Shown: positions 34,118-43,938 of the stretch, piece after piece
How positions within the stretch are numbered: position 1 is the stretch's first letter
How the letters are laid out: each line of letters begins with the position of its first letter
Origin: Ohtaekwangia koreensis
Lineage (GTDB): Bacteria > Bacteroidota > Bacteroidia > Cytophagales > Cyclobacteriaceae
Length of the DNA stretch: 64,000 nt
Assembly (NCBI RefSeq): GCF_900167975.1
Contig: NZ_FUZU01000003.1
Location: forward strand, 434,001 to 498,000
Direction: 5' to 3'
Program-made: the position numbers and the translations under genes
Notes under the pieces: model-generated
What the model was told of the DNA's origin: nothing
What the model saw: only the letters and a program-made list of their open reading frames with translations
The model's database searches: none

Positions 34118-36955
34118 TTAGTTAATAACTCCTTTCTTATTTCCATTCACATCAAGCTCGACAATTTCATAGCTGAGTCGTTTGAGTCCAGGTAAGATGT
34201 TTGCCTTATCTCCTACTAACAGTATATTCAGTTTACTTGTATCGATCCATTTCGAAGCCAGTATATTCAGCTCGTCTTTTGATATAGTGCTGACAATCTT
34301 GTTCTGCTGATCAACAAAATCACCAGGTAAATTATAGCGGAGTATATTGGCTATAAACGATGTCTTTTGAAAGCCCGTTTCATAACGCAATGCATCACGC
34401 TGTCCGATAGCACTTCGCATAAACGACAACTCGCTGTCCTGTATACCTGCCTTCGCGTACTTTGTAAGTTCATTGATAACCTCTAAAAGCGCACTGTCTG
34501 TTGCCGCGGCTTTTATACCGGCACTGAACACAAACTCTCCGGTATATTTATCGCCCGAGAAACCGGAACGCGCACCATAGGTCCACCCTTTATCTTCACG
34601 TAAGTTGAGGTTCACACGACTATTGAATGCGCCACCCAATGCATAGTTCATCAAACCTGCTTTATAGTATTCACCGATAGCATCGTATTTTAAACCTGTA
34701 ACATAGCCAACACGAAATTCAGTCTGCGCTGCTTTCGGCACATCCACTATATAGATACGTGTCTTCTCAACTGCAGGAGCTTTGGAAGGTAAAGCGGGTT
34801 TTACATCTTTCGCAGGAAGCTTCTTCAGAAAATCGAGCTTGCCAAGAATTGTACTTTGTGTTACATCTCCTACGATAACAACATCCACTCCAGTGGAAGT
34901 AAAATAGTTTGTGTAGTAGTTCTCTACATCTTTCAGCGTCAGGTTCTTTACGGAGTACTCGGTTCCGATATCACTCAGACCAAGAATATTATTGCTGCCA
35001 TAATTCAACCGGGTATAAACATCGCTGGCAATAATTGCAGGTTGTGATTTACGCTGCTTGAATCCTTCAACAGTTTGCTTTTGAATTCGGGCAAAGGCTT
35101 CCGGGGTAAATTTCGGACGAAGAATTCGTTCTTCCAGCAAGGCGAGTGTCTTATCAAGATTCTTCGTCAACGACTGGACATTCACAGTAATACCATCCAG
35201 ACCACTGGAAACACTGATGGAGCTTCCTAATTTCTGAAGCTCTGCCTGCAACTGCTCGGCAGTATACTTCTGTGTATCTTCATTCATCATCGAAGCAAAG
35301 ATTCTGGGCAGTCCAATCTTCGAAGTATCATTCGCCATTAGTAAATGACCTCCAGGGATAGTAACCGAAAGTGTAACGATAGGAAGTTCTTTACTTTCAG
35401 TTCCGATCACGCGGATTTTATCGATATCTTTTCTCCAGAACCCTGGTATTTTTACAACGGGATTCACACCATTGCCCGGTAATTTGGTACGATCGAATGC
35501 ATCGCTTGGCTTGGTGTACTTTAATCCGCTATATCCATAGTCGGGTGCTTTATAGTTTGATGTATTTACAGTATAGTTATCCGGTGCTGCTATGTTACTT
35601 TCATTGCCTTTTGTAACTACACTGAGAATAACGGCTGCTTTTCCTTTTATATAGGTGTTGTAAACTCGGATCACATCTTCTTTCGTAACTTTATTATAGG
35701 CATCGAGCTCTTTACCAATTCTGTTAGGACTTCCGGTAAAAGTCTGGTAGGCCGCGAGTTGTGATACCTTGCCGGATACACTTTGCAGACTATAGATCAA
35801 TTGCGCCTGCACGCTTCCTTTAAACTTTGCTATATCTTCATCGGTAACGCCACGTGTTTCAAAAGTCTTGATAGCATTGTCGAGAAGTTTCTTTGATTCA
35901 GCAAGTGAAACTCCCGGAGAGGGTGTTAAGCTTAATCTGCATTCACCTGCGAGTTCCGTTGTGGAATTAAATGCCGCTGCGTTCAATGCCTTTTGGTCCT
36001 TGACGATCTGTTGATATAGTATAGAGTTTTTACCTTGCCCCAGAATTTCCACCATGCAATCCAGTGCGGGTTCATCCGGATGATAACTGGGGACAGTGGG
36101 ATATGTGATCACGAGTTGTGGCAGCCGCGCATAATTATCAACGAGCGTAACATAGCGATCGCTTGTGATAACCGGTGCCGGTAATTTCATATTCTGAACA
36201 TCGGGGCCTTTTGGAATCGATCCAAAATATTTTTGTGCAAGCTTTACAACATCGGCAGCTTTAACATCACCGCCTACCGTTACCGTTGCGTTGTTCGGTC
36301 CATACCAGCGAAGGAAGAAATTTTTAAGGTCGTCTACACTTACTCTATTCAGATCTTCTATATATCCGATGGTAAGCCATGAATATGGATGTCCATACGG
36401 GTATAGATTCTTGGCAATGGTCTCACCCATCAATCCATACGGGCGGTTATCATAATTTTGACCGCGTTCATTCTTTACAGTAGCACGCTGGATCTCAAAC
36501 TTCTTTTGTGTAACGGCATCGAGTAAAAATCCCATGCGATCGGCTTCAAGCCAAAGCATTTTTTCAAGTTGATTGCTCGGTACAGTTTCAAAGTAATTGG
36601 TGCGATCACGATTGGTTGTACCGTTGAGTGTCCCTCCTGATTCAGTTACAATTTTGAAGTGTTGCTCATCTCCAACGTTATCACTTCCCTGGAACATCAT
36701 GTGTTCAAAAAAGTGCGCGAAACCAGACTTGCCAATTTCTTCACGTGCAGAACCAACGTGATACGTTACATCAACATGCACGATCGGATCGCTGTGATCT
36801 TCATGTACAATGACGGTGAGCCCGTTTGGTAATATATACTTCTCGTAGGGAATAATGACTTGGTCACCTTTCTTCTCGATTTTTTCTACCAGCTTTGCTT
36901 GTGCTGCCAACATCATGGGCGCACAAATCAATGCCAGGATTAATAACTTCTTCAT
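34118..36955 (-). CDS. M16-family zinc metallopeptidase (two-domain)
   Basis: A 945-residue exported protease (signal peptide MKKLLILALICAPMMLAAQ). The first half carries the inverted zinc motif HxxEH at His81-Phe-Phe-Glu84-His85, and the distal glutamate in VKNERGQNYDNRP. The second half (from about 490) has the same fold but lacks the zinc motif, as in pitrilysin-type fused enzymes. It probably digests peptides in the periplasm, complementing the peptide transporters at 3.6-7.2 kb. A 22-base palindrome lies upstream (37006-37027). Confidence 0.94.
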   Translation of the reverse strand: MKKLLILALICAPMMLAAQAKLVEKIEKKGDQVIIPYEKYILPNGLTVIVHEDHSDPIVHVDVTYHVGSAREEIGKSGFAHFFEHMMFQGSDNVGDEQHFKIVTESGGTLNGTTNRDRTNYFETVPSNQLEKMLWLEADRMGFLLDAVTQKKFEIQRATVKNERGQNYDNRPYGLMGETIAKNLYPYGHPYSWLTIGYIEDLNRVSVDDLKNFFLRWYGPNNATVTVGGDVKAADVVKLAQKYFGSIPKGPDVQNMKLPAPVITSDRYVTLVDNYARLPQLVITYPTVPSYHPDEPALDCMVEILGQGKNSILYQQIVKDQKALNAAAFNSTTELAGECRLSLTPSPGVSLAESKKLLDNAIKTFETRGVTDEDIAKFKGSVQAQLIYSLQSVSGKVSQLAAYQTFTGSPNRIGKELDAYNKVTKEDVIRVYNTYIKGKAAVILSVVTKGNESNIAAPDNYTVNTSNYKAPDYGYSGLKYTKPSDAFDRTKLPGNGVNPVVKIPGFWRKDIDKIRVIGTESKELPIVTLSVTIPGGHLLMANDTSKIGLPRIFASMMNEDTQKYTAEQLQAELQKLGSSISVSSGLDGITVNVQSLTKNLDKTLALLEERILRPKFTPEAFARIQKQTVEGFKQRKSQPAIIASDVYTRLNYGSNNILGLSDIGTEYSVKNLTLKDVENYYTNYFTSTGVDVVIVGDVTQSTILGKLDFLKKLPAKDVKPALPSKAPAVEKTRIYIVDVPKAAQTEFRVGYVTGLKYDAIGEYYKAGLMNYALGGAFNSRVNLNLREDKGWTYGARSGFSGDKYTGEFVFSAGIKAAATDSALLEVINELTKYAKAGIQDSELSFMRSAIGQRDALRYETGFQKTSFIANILRYNLPGDFVDQQNKIVSTISKDELNILASKWIDTSKLNILLVGDKANILPGLKRLSYEIVELDVNGNKKGVIN

Positions 36956-37005
36956 AGATTAGATTAATGAGTTTATCCTGCGTTGAAATACGCGAAAAAA
37001 TTCTG

Positions 37006-37027
37006 TGTCGTAAATCGATTTATGACA
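37006..37027. promoter_or_regulatory. 22-base palindrome upstream of the M16 gene
   Basis: TGTCGTAAATC and GATTTATGACA form an inverted repeat with a single mismatched pair and no loop. It lies 51 bases upstream of the peptidase start, in the 104-base gap after the antiporter gene, a typical position for a dimeric repressor or activator site. Confidence 0.5.
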
Positions 37028-37059
37028 AACGCTAAATTGAAGAAGTCAGTGGTGTTGTG

Positions 37060-38646
37060 TCAGGTAAGACCTCTTTCGAGGATGAGTCTGGTTTCTTCGA
37101 GATCGAGTTCATATTCAATCCTGCGCAGTACTTCGTCACTGATCACTCCTTCTCTGCGCAGGCGTATCAAGTCTGCACGTTCTTTATGAAGCAGCTCTTG
37201 CTGAAGTCTGTGAAATTCGTGGATCTGCTCTTCCTTTAACTTTTGTTCTGTCTGATCTTTTCGCAGTCTTTGAATTCGGATCTCATACTTTGTTTTGATC
37301 TGATTCAAAACATCATCGCTTAACGACAACGCATAATTTTCTTCGATGTGCTCAATGATAGAAGAAGCCAACATCAAACGGGCCCGCTGTTCATCCTCGT
37401 AATCTTTTCCATCGACTTCTATACCAAACCAATTGATCATAGGCCGGAGTGTTAAACCCTGCAATACCAAAGTCGAGAAGATCACACAGAAAGTAAGAAA
37501 GATAATCAGGTTACGATGCGGAAACGGAGTTGATCCGTTAATCGTCAACGGCAACGCGAGTGCCGCTGCCAAGGATACAACGCCACGCATACCTGACCAG
37601 GCTACAATGGTTGTGAGCTTTATGTTAGTATCCGGTTCTTTTTCACGGATGCGTTTACTTAACCAGCGTGGTATATAGGTGCCTGGATATACCCAGATGA
37701 TACGCCCTATAATTACAGCAAGACTGATAATCACGGCATACTTCCAGGCCCAAAAAGAATTCGCTCCGATGTTCTCTATTATTTCCGGAAGCTGAAGACC
37801 GATGAGTATAAAGATTACACCATTCAGAATAAAGAGCACCGTGTTCCAGGAACCGTATGCCTGCAACCTTGTCTGTTGTGAAAAAACTTCACTGGAGTTC
37901 CAGCTCACATATAGTCCTGCTACTACTACTGCGAGTACACCTGAAAGATGGAATGATTCAGCTCCGAGGTAAGCAACAAAAGGCGCCAGGAAGGTAAGCG
38001 TTGTATCGGTGGTGGCATTATCAGGAGTAAATTTATGAATCCATTTGAAGATGAACCCCACCAGCAACCCGAAGACTATACCACCCGTAGCTACAATCAC
38101 AAACTGAAGACCTGCATGCCAAATATTGAACGCCCCTGTAGAGACTGCGATCACGGCATAGCGGTATGCGATAAGACCCGTAGCATCATTTACCAGGCTC
38201 TCTCCTTCTAATATAGTAATAACACGTTTGGGTACACTGAGCCCTTTTGTGGCGGCTGTTGCTGCCACTGCATCCGGAGGTGAAATGATCGCACCCAGTA
38301 CAAATGATTCTGCCCAATCAAATCCAGGAATCATCATGTGCGCAACCCAGGCGACAGCGCATGTGGTAAAGATCACGCATCCTATAGCCAGCAATGTGAT
38401 GGGTCGTTTCGCTGCTTTGAAATCCGGCCACGAAGTATTCCACGCGGCTGAATATAGTATAGGAGGCAGGAAGACCAGGAAAACAATCTCAGGATCAAGC
38501 GAGATGGATGGCATCCCCGGAATCATACCGATGACGATTCCAGCTACCACCAACAAAATCGGATAGGGAATTCTGATCTTATCCGTTACCTCTGCCAGAG
38601 CAGTGACTACGGCAAGCAGAATAATAACAGTAGCAATATTTTGCAT
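37060..38646 (-). CDS. Na+/H+ antiporter (CPA1, NhaP type)
   Basis: Inner-membrane cation/proton antiporter of 528 residues: about twelve helices (to about 400), then a cytosolic charged, helical tail of about 120 residues. Ion-site motifs are GAIISPPDAVAATA and LEGESLVNDATGLIAYR. The tail is rich in Arg/Lys/Glu and may regulate activity. It is 29 bases downstream of the epimerase gene in the same direction, so it may belong to a cysH-epimerase-antiporter transcript. Confidence 0.94.
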   Translation of the reverse strand: MQNIATVIILLAVVTALAEVTDKIRIPYPILLVVAGIVIGMIPGMPSISLDPEIVFLVFLPPILYSAAWNTSWPDFKAAKRPITLLAIGCVIFTTCAVAWVAHMMIPGFDWAESFVLGAIISPPDAVAATAATKGLSVPKRVITILEGESLVNDATGLIAYRYAVIAVSTGAFNIWHAGLQFVIVATGGIVFGLLVGFIFKWIHKFTPDNATTDTTLTFLAPFVAYLGAESFHLSGVLAVVVAGLYVSWNSSEVFSQQTRLQAYGSWNTVLFILNGVIFILIGLQLPEIIENIGANSFWAWKYAVIISLAVIIGRIIWVYPGTYIPRWLSKRIREKEPDTNIKLTTIVAWSGMRGVVSLAAALALPLTINGSTPFPHRNLIIFLTFCVIFSTLVLQGLTLRPMINWFGIEVDGKDYEDEQRARLMLASSIIEHIEENYALSLSDDVLNQIKTKYEIRIQRLRKDQTEQKLKEEQIHEFHRLQQELLHKERADLIRLRREGVISDEVLRRIEYELDLEETRLILERGLT

Positions 38647-38675
38647 GCAGCGGGGTTAACTGACTGAAGACTATA

Positions 38676-39596
38676 TTAGTAACTGAATTTACTCAGGAAC
38701 TCTTCCAGTTCTTCCTTTAGTGGTCGATTATTAACAATCCCCAATATATCATTTACCTGTTGATTTACCTTCACGTTGAGTTCGTGCAATCGCAGGTGTT
38801 GGTTGATAAAAATAAATTCCAGCGGAGGAATGAGTTCTTTGAGAACGTCCAGTATATCAATGACCTTAAGATTGCGATCTACTAGGTTGTAGGTTCCATT
38901 CTCCAATGGAGCAGTCAGTAAATTTGCAAGGGCATTCGAAAGCATATCCACATGAATGAATGTGCGCGATTGTTTGCCATCGCCTTGTATCGTAATGAGT
39001 TTATTGAAGTTTGCTTCGAAGGCGAACTTGTTGATCACGGCATCAAAGCGCATGCTCCGGCTATAACCGTATACATTACCACACCGCATGATATAGGTGT
39101 TGATCTTGCTTGATAATCTTCGTACATGTTCTTCACCGCGTACTTTAGAGATCGCGTACAAAGTCTGCGGATCCGGAGCCGTAAGTTCATCCACAGCGTC
39201 TTTTGATGAACCGTAAACTCCTGTGCTGCTGGTATAAATAAACCGTTTTACATCGCTTTCTTCAACAGCATAAACAAGTTCAGCCGTACCCCAATGATTT
39301 ACCTGCTCATACGAATGAGCATCCGCATTCGCGAAAGGCGTTGTTACTTTGGCCGCCAGGTGATATACTACATCTACGCCTTTCAGTACTTTACGAAGTG
39401 CACGGGAATCAAGTAACTCTCCTTTTACAAAAGTTATCTTCGTGTGTTTCTGAAGCCTTAATCCCAGGAACATATTATAGTTCAGGCGGCTCAGATTATC
39501 ATATACTATTACTTGATCTACTTCAGGTTTTGCAATCAGCGCACTGATCAACTCAGTGCCTATATATCCGGCACCTCCGGTAACTAATACTTTCAT
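38676..39596 (-). CDS. NAD-dependent sugar epimerase/dehydratase (extended SDR)
   Basis: A 306-residue cytosolic enzyme of the extended short-chain dehydrogenase family. The dinucleotide-binding motif is GGAGYIGTE (about 7-15), the catalytic pair is Tyr and Lys in TLYAISKVRGEE, and the Ser/Thr is in YTSSTGVYG. The substrate is probably a nucleotide sugar, but nothing nearby specifies it. It lies 19 bases after cysH and 29 before the antiporter. Confidence 0.92.
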   Translation of the reverse strand: MKVLVTGGAGYIGTELISALIAKPEVDQVIVYDNLSRLNYNMFLGLRLQKHTKITFVKGELLDSRALRKVLKGVDVVYHLAAKVTTPFANADAHSYEQVNHWGTAELVYAVEESDVKRFIYTSSTGVYGSSKDAVDELTAPDPQTLYAISKVRGEEHVRRLSSKINTYIMRCGNVYGYSRSMRFDAVINKFAFEANFNKLITIQGDGKQSRTFIHVDMLSNALANLLTAPLENGTYNLVDRNLKVIDILDVLKELIPPLEFIFINQHLRLHELNVKVNQQVNDILGIVNNRPLKEELEEFLSKFSY

Positions 39597-39615
39597 CTTA
39601 TACTTAAATGCTTTC

Positions 39616-40272
39616 TTATTTGTTGATTAAATCCGTATGCAGGCCACATTCAACTTTGTTCATTCCGAACCAGCGGGCTTCGCGCTCCTGCATTTCAGGG
39701 TCTAATTTACGGGTGCAAGGTTCACAACCTATACTGATATATCCTTTTTCTTCCAGCGGATGTTTAGGAAGATTATACTCCTTTTGGTATTGCCAGATCA
39801 TTTTAGCATTCCAGTCAAGCATCGGGTGAAAACGAAGACAGCCATGTTTGGCAGGTTGCTCAACTTTCATCGCGGCACGCACAGCGCTTTGATCGGCGCG
39901 CACGCCATTGATCCATACATCATGTGACAGAAGGATGGCATCCGTTGGTTGTGTTTTATTGAGATAGCAGCAGTGGTCAGGGTCTGATGTAAAGAGAAGT
40001 CTGCCGTCTGCATCACGCTGCATAAACTTCGGGACATCGGATTTCAGGTCGACTATATTTAGTCCGAACTGATCACCAATGTAATCTCTGAACTGAACTG
40101 TTTCCGGAAAATGATAGCCTGTATTGATAAAATAAATCGGGATCGTTTTATCGATGCGACTCAAAATGTGCAGCAGTACCAAACTGTGCGATTGGAAGGA
40201 TGACGTTGTAAAAAGCTTCTTGCCTTCCGCCTGATATGCCTCCAGTTTAGTTTTGATTTCCTCGAATTTCAC
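39616..40272 (-). CDS. cysH: Adenylyl-sulfate (APS/PAPS) reductase
   Basis: Assimilatory sulfate reduction enzyme of 218 residues. The catalytic ECGLH motif sits near the C-terminus (KVECGLHTDL). Two extra cysteine pairs, CC in DPDHCCYLNK and CxxC in GCEPCTRKL, are the ligands of a [4Fe-4S] cluster. Their presence points to the APS-using form (EC 1.8.4.10) rather than the cluster-free PAPS form. No cysD/N or cysI is adjacent. It is first in a leftward three-gene run. Confidence 0.93.
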   Translation of the reverse strand: MKFEEIKTKLEAYQAEGKKLFTTSSFQSHSLVLLHILSRIDKTIPIYFINTGYHFPETVQFRDYIGDQFGLNIVDLKSDVPKFMQRDADGRLLFTSDPDHCCYLNKTQPTDAILLSHDVWINGVRADQSAVRAAMKVEQPAKHGCLRFHPMLDWNAKMIWQYQKEYNLPKHPLEEKGYISIGCEPCTRKLDPEMQEREARWFGMNKVECGLHTDLINK

Positions 40273-40394
40273 TGCAACTTATCGGTTAAGTAAAACATTC
40301 TAACTACTTAATAATCAAATAATCAATAATACTATACTAAATAACTACTTTATATTTCTATATTGGTTTACCTAAACCCTAAACCTTATCTACC

Positions 40395-42536
40395 TTGAGC
40401 TCGAAATATCGCGTTCTTTTAGCAGTATTGCTTACACTCCTGGCAATTTGTACCCAAGCCGTGTTTGGGCAAACCAAAATTGTGCAGAAAATAGTTCACA
40501 TTAATCAGCAATCGGTTAATGTTTCGCTTGACAAATTAACACCTAATGATTGTCAGGTTGGTGCCGGCTCTATTGCCGTTTCTGTTTCCGGAGGATCCGG
40601 CAAGTATATATATTCCTGGACCGGCCCTTCCGGTTTCACCTCCTCGCAGGAAGATATAACAAATCTCAGTCAGGGAATTTATACACTTCAGGTCAGCGAT
40701 GGCAGCGACTGTATCCTTTCCAAACAATGGGAAATGGCCTATGCCTGCGCTTCAGGCTGCAAGCTGGTGGATGTATCCACCGTAACAAATTCAAAGACCT
40801 GCAGCTCGAATGACGGCTCTATCAATGTGGCAATCAGTGGTGGCTCCGGTGCATACTCGTTCATCTGGTATAATAAGAACTTCAACATCGTTGGCAATAC
40901 TAAAACGCTGACGAGTGCTGCTCCGGGTACCTACTATCTCGAAGTTACCGACACAAAGAATACCAGCTGCACCACGATGTTCTATTATTACATCGAGTCA
41001 TCCTTAAAAGTAAACTTCACCACCGTATCAAATACCAAATGTACTATACCGTATACGGGCAGTATCGCGGCCGTTGTCACGGGAGGTTCAGGAAGCTATT
41101 CCTATCAATGGCAATATCCGGACGGACAAAAAGCAACTGCTGGCGGTGCGTCTTTAGCAGGATTACGGGGTGGCAATTATATACTGATTGTCAAGGATAA
41201 GACTTCAAATTGTGAAGTAGAACAAAACATCTATCTCGCCAATACAGCCGCTGCAACGCTTGGGATAGGCGAAGTGATTTCCCCTGCCACAATGTGCGCG
41301 CCAGCCAATGGCTCGGTAGATGTAACGATCACCAAAGGATCCGGAAATTATACCTATTCATGGTATGAGCAATCCACAGGCGTATCTGTAAGCACGGCCG
41401 AAGACCTTACCAATGCTGTCGCGTCAAACTATACTGTGTATGTCGCGGATCTTCTTTCGGGCTGCAATGCATCCAAAAAGTTTGTGATTCCCGATAAAAC
41501 GCAGAAGCCAGAATTTATACTTGCAAAAACCGATAACACAAACTGCTCCACTCCTTTTAATGGAGCCATCGAACTTGTGTTTGCAAAATCAGGAACGTAT
41601 GCTATATACTGGAGCAATGGTGCTATATCTCAAAGTATAAAAAGCCTCGCTCCCGGCTCCTATGGTATATCGGTTACGGATAAAACAACGGGTTGTAAAT
41701 CTATCATCACCCCAAGTGATGATCAAGCTGTTAACATTAAAGACCTCTCTGAACAACCACTTGAAGTAACCATTGATGCGGTTGCTGATAATACGAAGTG
41801 CATAACTCCAAACGGATCAATCCAAACTTCGATCACATCAACTTCACCAACATCCATTTCATGGACAGGCCCGAATGGTTTTATATCCGATCAGCAAGGT
41901 CTGTCCGCACTGACTGCCGGTGATTATATACTTACAGCTTCAATCCAGTGCAACACCGCTCCGGTTATTGAAGCTGAAGAGTTCACCGCTCAGGCAAGTT
42001 CTTCTATCGAACTGGATTTAAGAAAGATCATTTCAGATCGTGACAACAATCTTGATCCATCCAGCATAATAATTACCAACATGCCACGAAGCGGAGCAAG
42101 CGCCTCCATCACCGATGAATTGCTCTTACGAATTCAATATCAAAATACATTTAAAGGTATTGATAGTATTCAGATACAGGCATGCGACCTGATGAAGGCA
42201 TGCTCTGAAAATATAATTACCATCAACGTTGAGACGATCTCTCAATCCAAACAAGATGGTATAGTGGTATATAACGCGGTGGCTCCCAACAGTATAGGCA
42301 ATAACAAGTTTATGCGCATCGAATACCTTCCCCAGGTCGATAACCGCGTCAGTATTTTCAATCGATGGGGTGATAAAGTTTTTGAAGTACAGAATTATAC
42401 GAACGAACTTCCCGGAAAACGCTTCGAGGGATTAAATGATAGTGGTAAAGAGCTGCCTACAGGTACATACTTCTATAAAATAGAATTCGCAGACGCTACC
42501 AACCCTGTAACGGGATATCTCTCACTAAAGCAATAA
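40395..42536 (+). CDS. SprB-repeat surface protein with T9SS type B sorting domain
   Basis: A 713-residue exported protein. The start codon is TTG at 40395; the resulting N-terminus (SSKYRVLLAVLLTLLAICTQAVFG) is a good signal peptide and no upstream ATG fits. Four to five SprB-type repeats (pattern GGSGxYxYxWxxP...LxxGxYxLxVxD with paired Cys) fill about 45-500. A CHU_C-like gliding-motility-associated C-terminal domain (VDNRVSIFNRWGDKVFEV to the end) directs secretion through the type IX system. It is probably anchored to the cell surface as an adhesin. A SprF-like partner follows after four bases. Confidence 0.93.
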   Translation: MSSKYRVLLAVLLTLLAICTQAVFGQTKIVQKIVHINQQSVNVSLDKLTPNDCQVGAGSIAVSVSGGSGKYIYSWTGPSGFTSSQEDITNLSQGIYTLQVSDGSDCILSKQWEMAYACASGCKLVDVSTVTNSKTCSSNDGSINVAISGGSGAYSFIWYNKNFNIVGNTKTLTSAAPGTYYLEVTDTKNTSCTTMFYYYIESSLKVNFTTVSNTKCTIPYTGSIAAVVTGGSGSYSYQWQYPDGQKATAGGASLAGLRGGNYILIVKDKTSNCEVEQNIYLANTAAATLGIGEVISPATMCAPANGSVDVTITKGSGNYTYSWYEQSTGVSVSTAEDLTNAVASNYTVYVADLLSGCNASKKFVIPDKTQKPEFILAKTDNTNCSTPFNGAIELVFAKSGTYAIYWSNGAISQSIKSLAPGSYGISVTDKTTGCKSIITPSDDQAVNIKDLSEQPLEVTIDAVADNTKCITPNGSIQTSITSTSPTSISWTGPNGFISDQQGLSALTAGDYILTASIQCNTAPVIEAEEFTAQASSSIELDLRKIISDRDNNLDPSSIIITNMPRSGASASITDELLLRIQYQNTFKGIDSIQIQACDLMKACSENIITINVETISQSKQDGIVVYNAVAPNSIGNNKFMRIEYLPQVDNRVSIFNRWGDKVFEVQNYTNELPGKRFEGLNDSGKELPTGTYFYKIEFADATNPVTGYLSLKQ

Positions 42537-42540
42537 TCAC

Positions 42541-43458
42541 ATGAAGCATCTTTACCTTCTGCTTTTCCTGGGGACTTTCATTCAAGCTTTTTCCCAGGAA
42601 GACCCGCTCTATGTTCAGTATATAAATAACCCGATGATTCTAAACCCTGCCTATGCGGTGCTCAATAATAATTTCAACGCTTCGGTTTCATATCGCAAGC
42701 AATGGGGAGGATTCGAGGGAAGCCCTTCAACCTTTCATGTGAGCAGTCATACATCGTTAGCTAAAAATAAAATGGGTCTCGGTATACTTTTGATACAAGA
42801 CAAAACCGGAGCCAATAGCAACACAGAAATGAACATGACGTATGCGTACAGGCTAAACTTCAACGGCACGCATTTATCTTTTGGCATGCAGGCTGGTTTT
42901 ATAAACTATAAAACGGATAACACTTTATTGAATACGTACGACCCAACTGACCCTGCTTTTAATTCCGATATAAATGTAATCAGACCCAACGTTGGTGCAG
43001 GCATCATTCTGAACAGTGAAAAATTCTTTGCAGGGATTTCTGTTCCCAGGATGTTGAATACTACAACACTTCTCTCTACGGACACGGCATCAACCAAGGC
43101 CAGACTTTATGATCAACATTATTATGGAAGCTTCGGGTATGTATTTTATTTATCAACACGTATGCGGCTAAAGCCTTCATGCTTGGTACGTTATGTTCAG
43201 GGTGCTCCTTTATCTGTTGATTATACTATTGCTATAAATCTGGATGAGAAGTATACCGCGGGTTTATATACACGTAATCTAAATGCAGGTGGATTTCTTT
43301 TACAACTCAGATTTGCAGGCGCTTATCGCTTCGGGTATGCATTTGAAGTGCCCCTGAATAACAATACGGTTGCTACCCGGTTTAATACGCATGAGCTTAC
43401 ACTCGGAATTAATTTGTCACTTTTCAGCTTTCAATCTTCTTCGATTACAAACTTTTGA
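42541..43458 (+). CDS. PorP/SprF-family T9SS membrane protein
   Basis: Outer-membrane beta-barrel protein of 305 residues with a signal peptide (LLLFLGTFIQAFSQ). The PorP/SprF opening EDPLYVQYINNPMILNPAYAVLNNNFNASVSYRKQWGGFEGSP is unmistakable. SprF-type proteins are needed to secrete or anchor the type B protein encoded next to them. It follows the SprB-like gene by four bases, forming a two-gene unit. The core T9SS genes are not in this window. Confidence 0.94.
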   Translation: MKHLYLLLFLGTFIQAFSQEDPLYVQYINNPMILNPAYAVLNNNFNASVSYRKQWGGFEGSPSTFHVSSHTSLAKNKMGLGILLIQDKTGANSNTEMNMTYAYRLNFNGTHLSFGMQAGFINYKTDNTLLNTYDPTDPAFNSDINVIRPNVGAGIILNSEKFFAGISVPRMLNTTTLLSTDTASTKARLYDQHYYGSFGYVFYLSTRMRLKPSCLVRYVQGAPLSVDYTIAINLDEKYTAGLYTRNLNAGGFLLQLRFAGAYRFGYAFEVPLNNNTVATRFNTHELTLGINLSLFSFQSSSITNF

Positions 43459-43527
43459 TTCTTTTATGAGGGTGATTTAAAATAATCTACTGAACCTTTT
43501 AATCTTAAACCTGTTTAACTTTATGAC

Positions 43528-43938
43528 ATGAAGATAAAGGTATCTCGGAAAGAACACTTTAATGCGGCTCATCGACTTTTCAACCCGGAGTGGTCTCCTG
43601 AAAAAAATCAGCAGGTATTCGGAAAATGTAGCAATCCTAACTTTCATGGACATAATTATGAAGTCATCGTCAGTGTCATCGGAGATCCTGATCCCGCCAC
43701 GGGATATGTTTATGACATGAAGATATTGAGCGATGAGATCAAAGAGCATGTGTTAAATAAGTTCGATCACCGAAACCTGAATCTTGATCTCGAATATTTT
43801 AAAGACCTTAACCCAACAGCCGAAAATATCGCCCTTGTTATCTGGAGAATACTACGGCAGCGAATTGACTCTAAATTTGAATTGAAAATTACTTTGTATG
43901 AGACAGAAAGGAATTTCGTTGAATATCCGGCCAGTTAA
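43528..43938 (+). CDS. queD: 6-pyruvoyl-tetrahydropterin synthase / QueD-family
   Basis: A 136-residue zinc lyase of the PTPS/QueD family. Zinc histidines lie in FNAAHRLF and HGHNYEV, and the catalytic Cys in FGKCSNPNFHGH. QueD makes 6-carboxytetrahydropterin for queuosine, while PTPS makes tetrahydrobiopterin; the sequence alone does not separate them. Its 3' end overlaps the GTP cyclohydrolase I gene, which makes its substrate, so the pair forms a two-step pterin unit. Confidence 0.88.
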   Translation: MKIKVSRKEHFNAAHRLFNPEWSPEKNQQVFGKCSNPNFHGHNYEVIVSVIGDPDPATGYVYDMKILSDEIKEHVLNKFDHRNLNLDLEYFKDLNPTAENIALVIWRILRQRIDSKFELKITLYETERNFVEYPAS

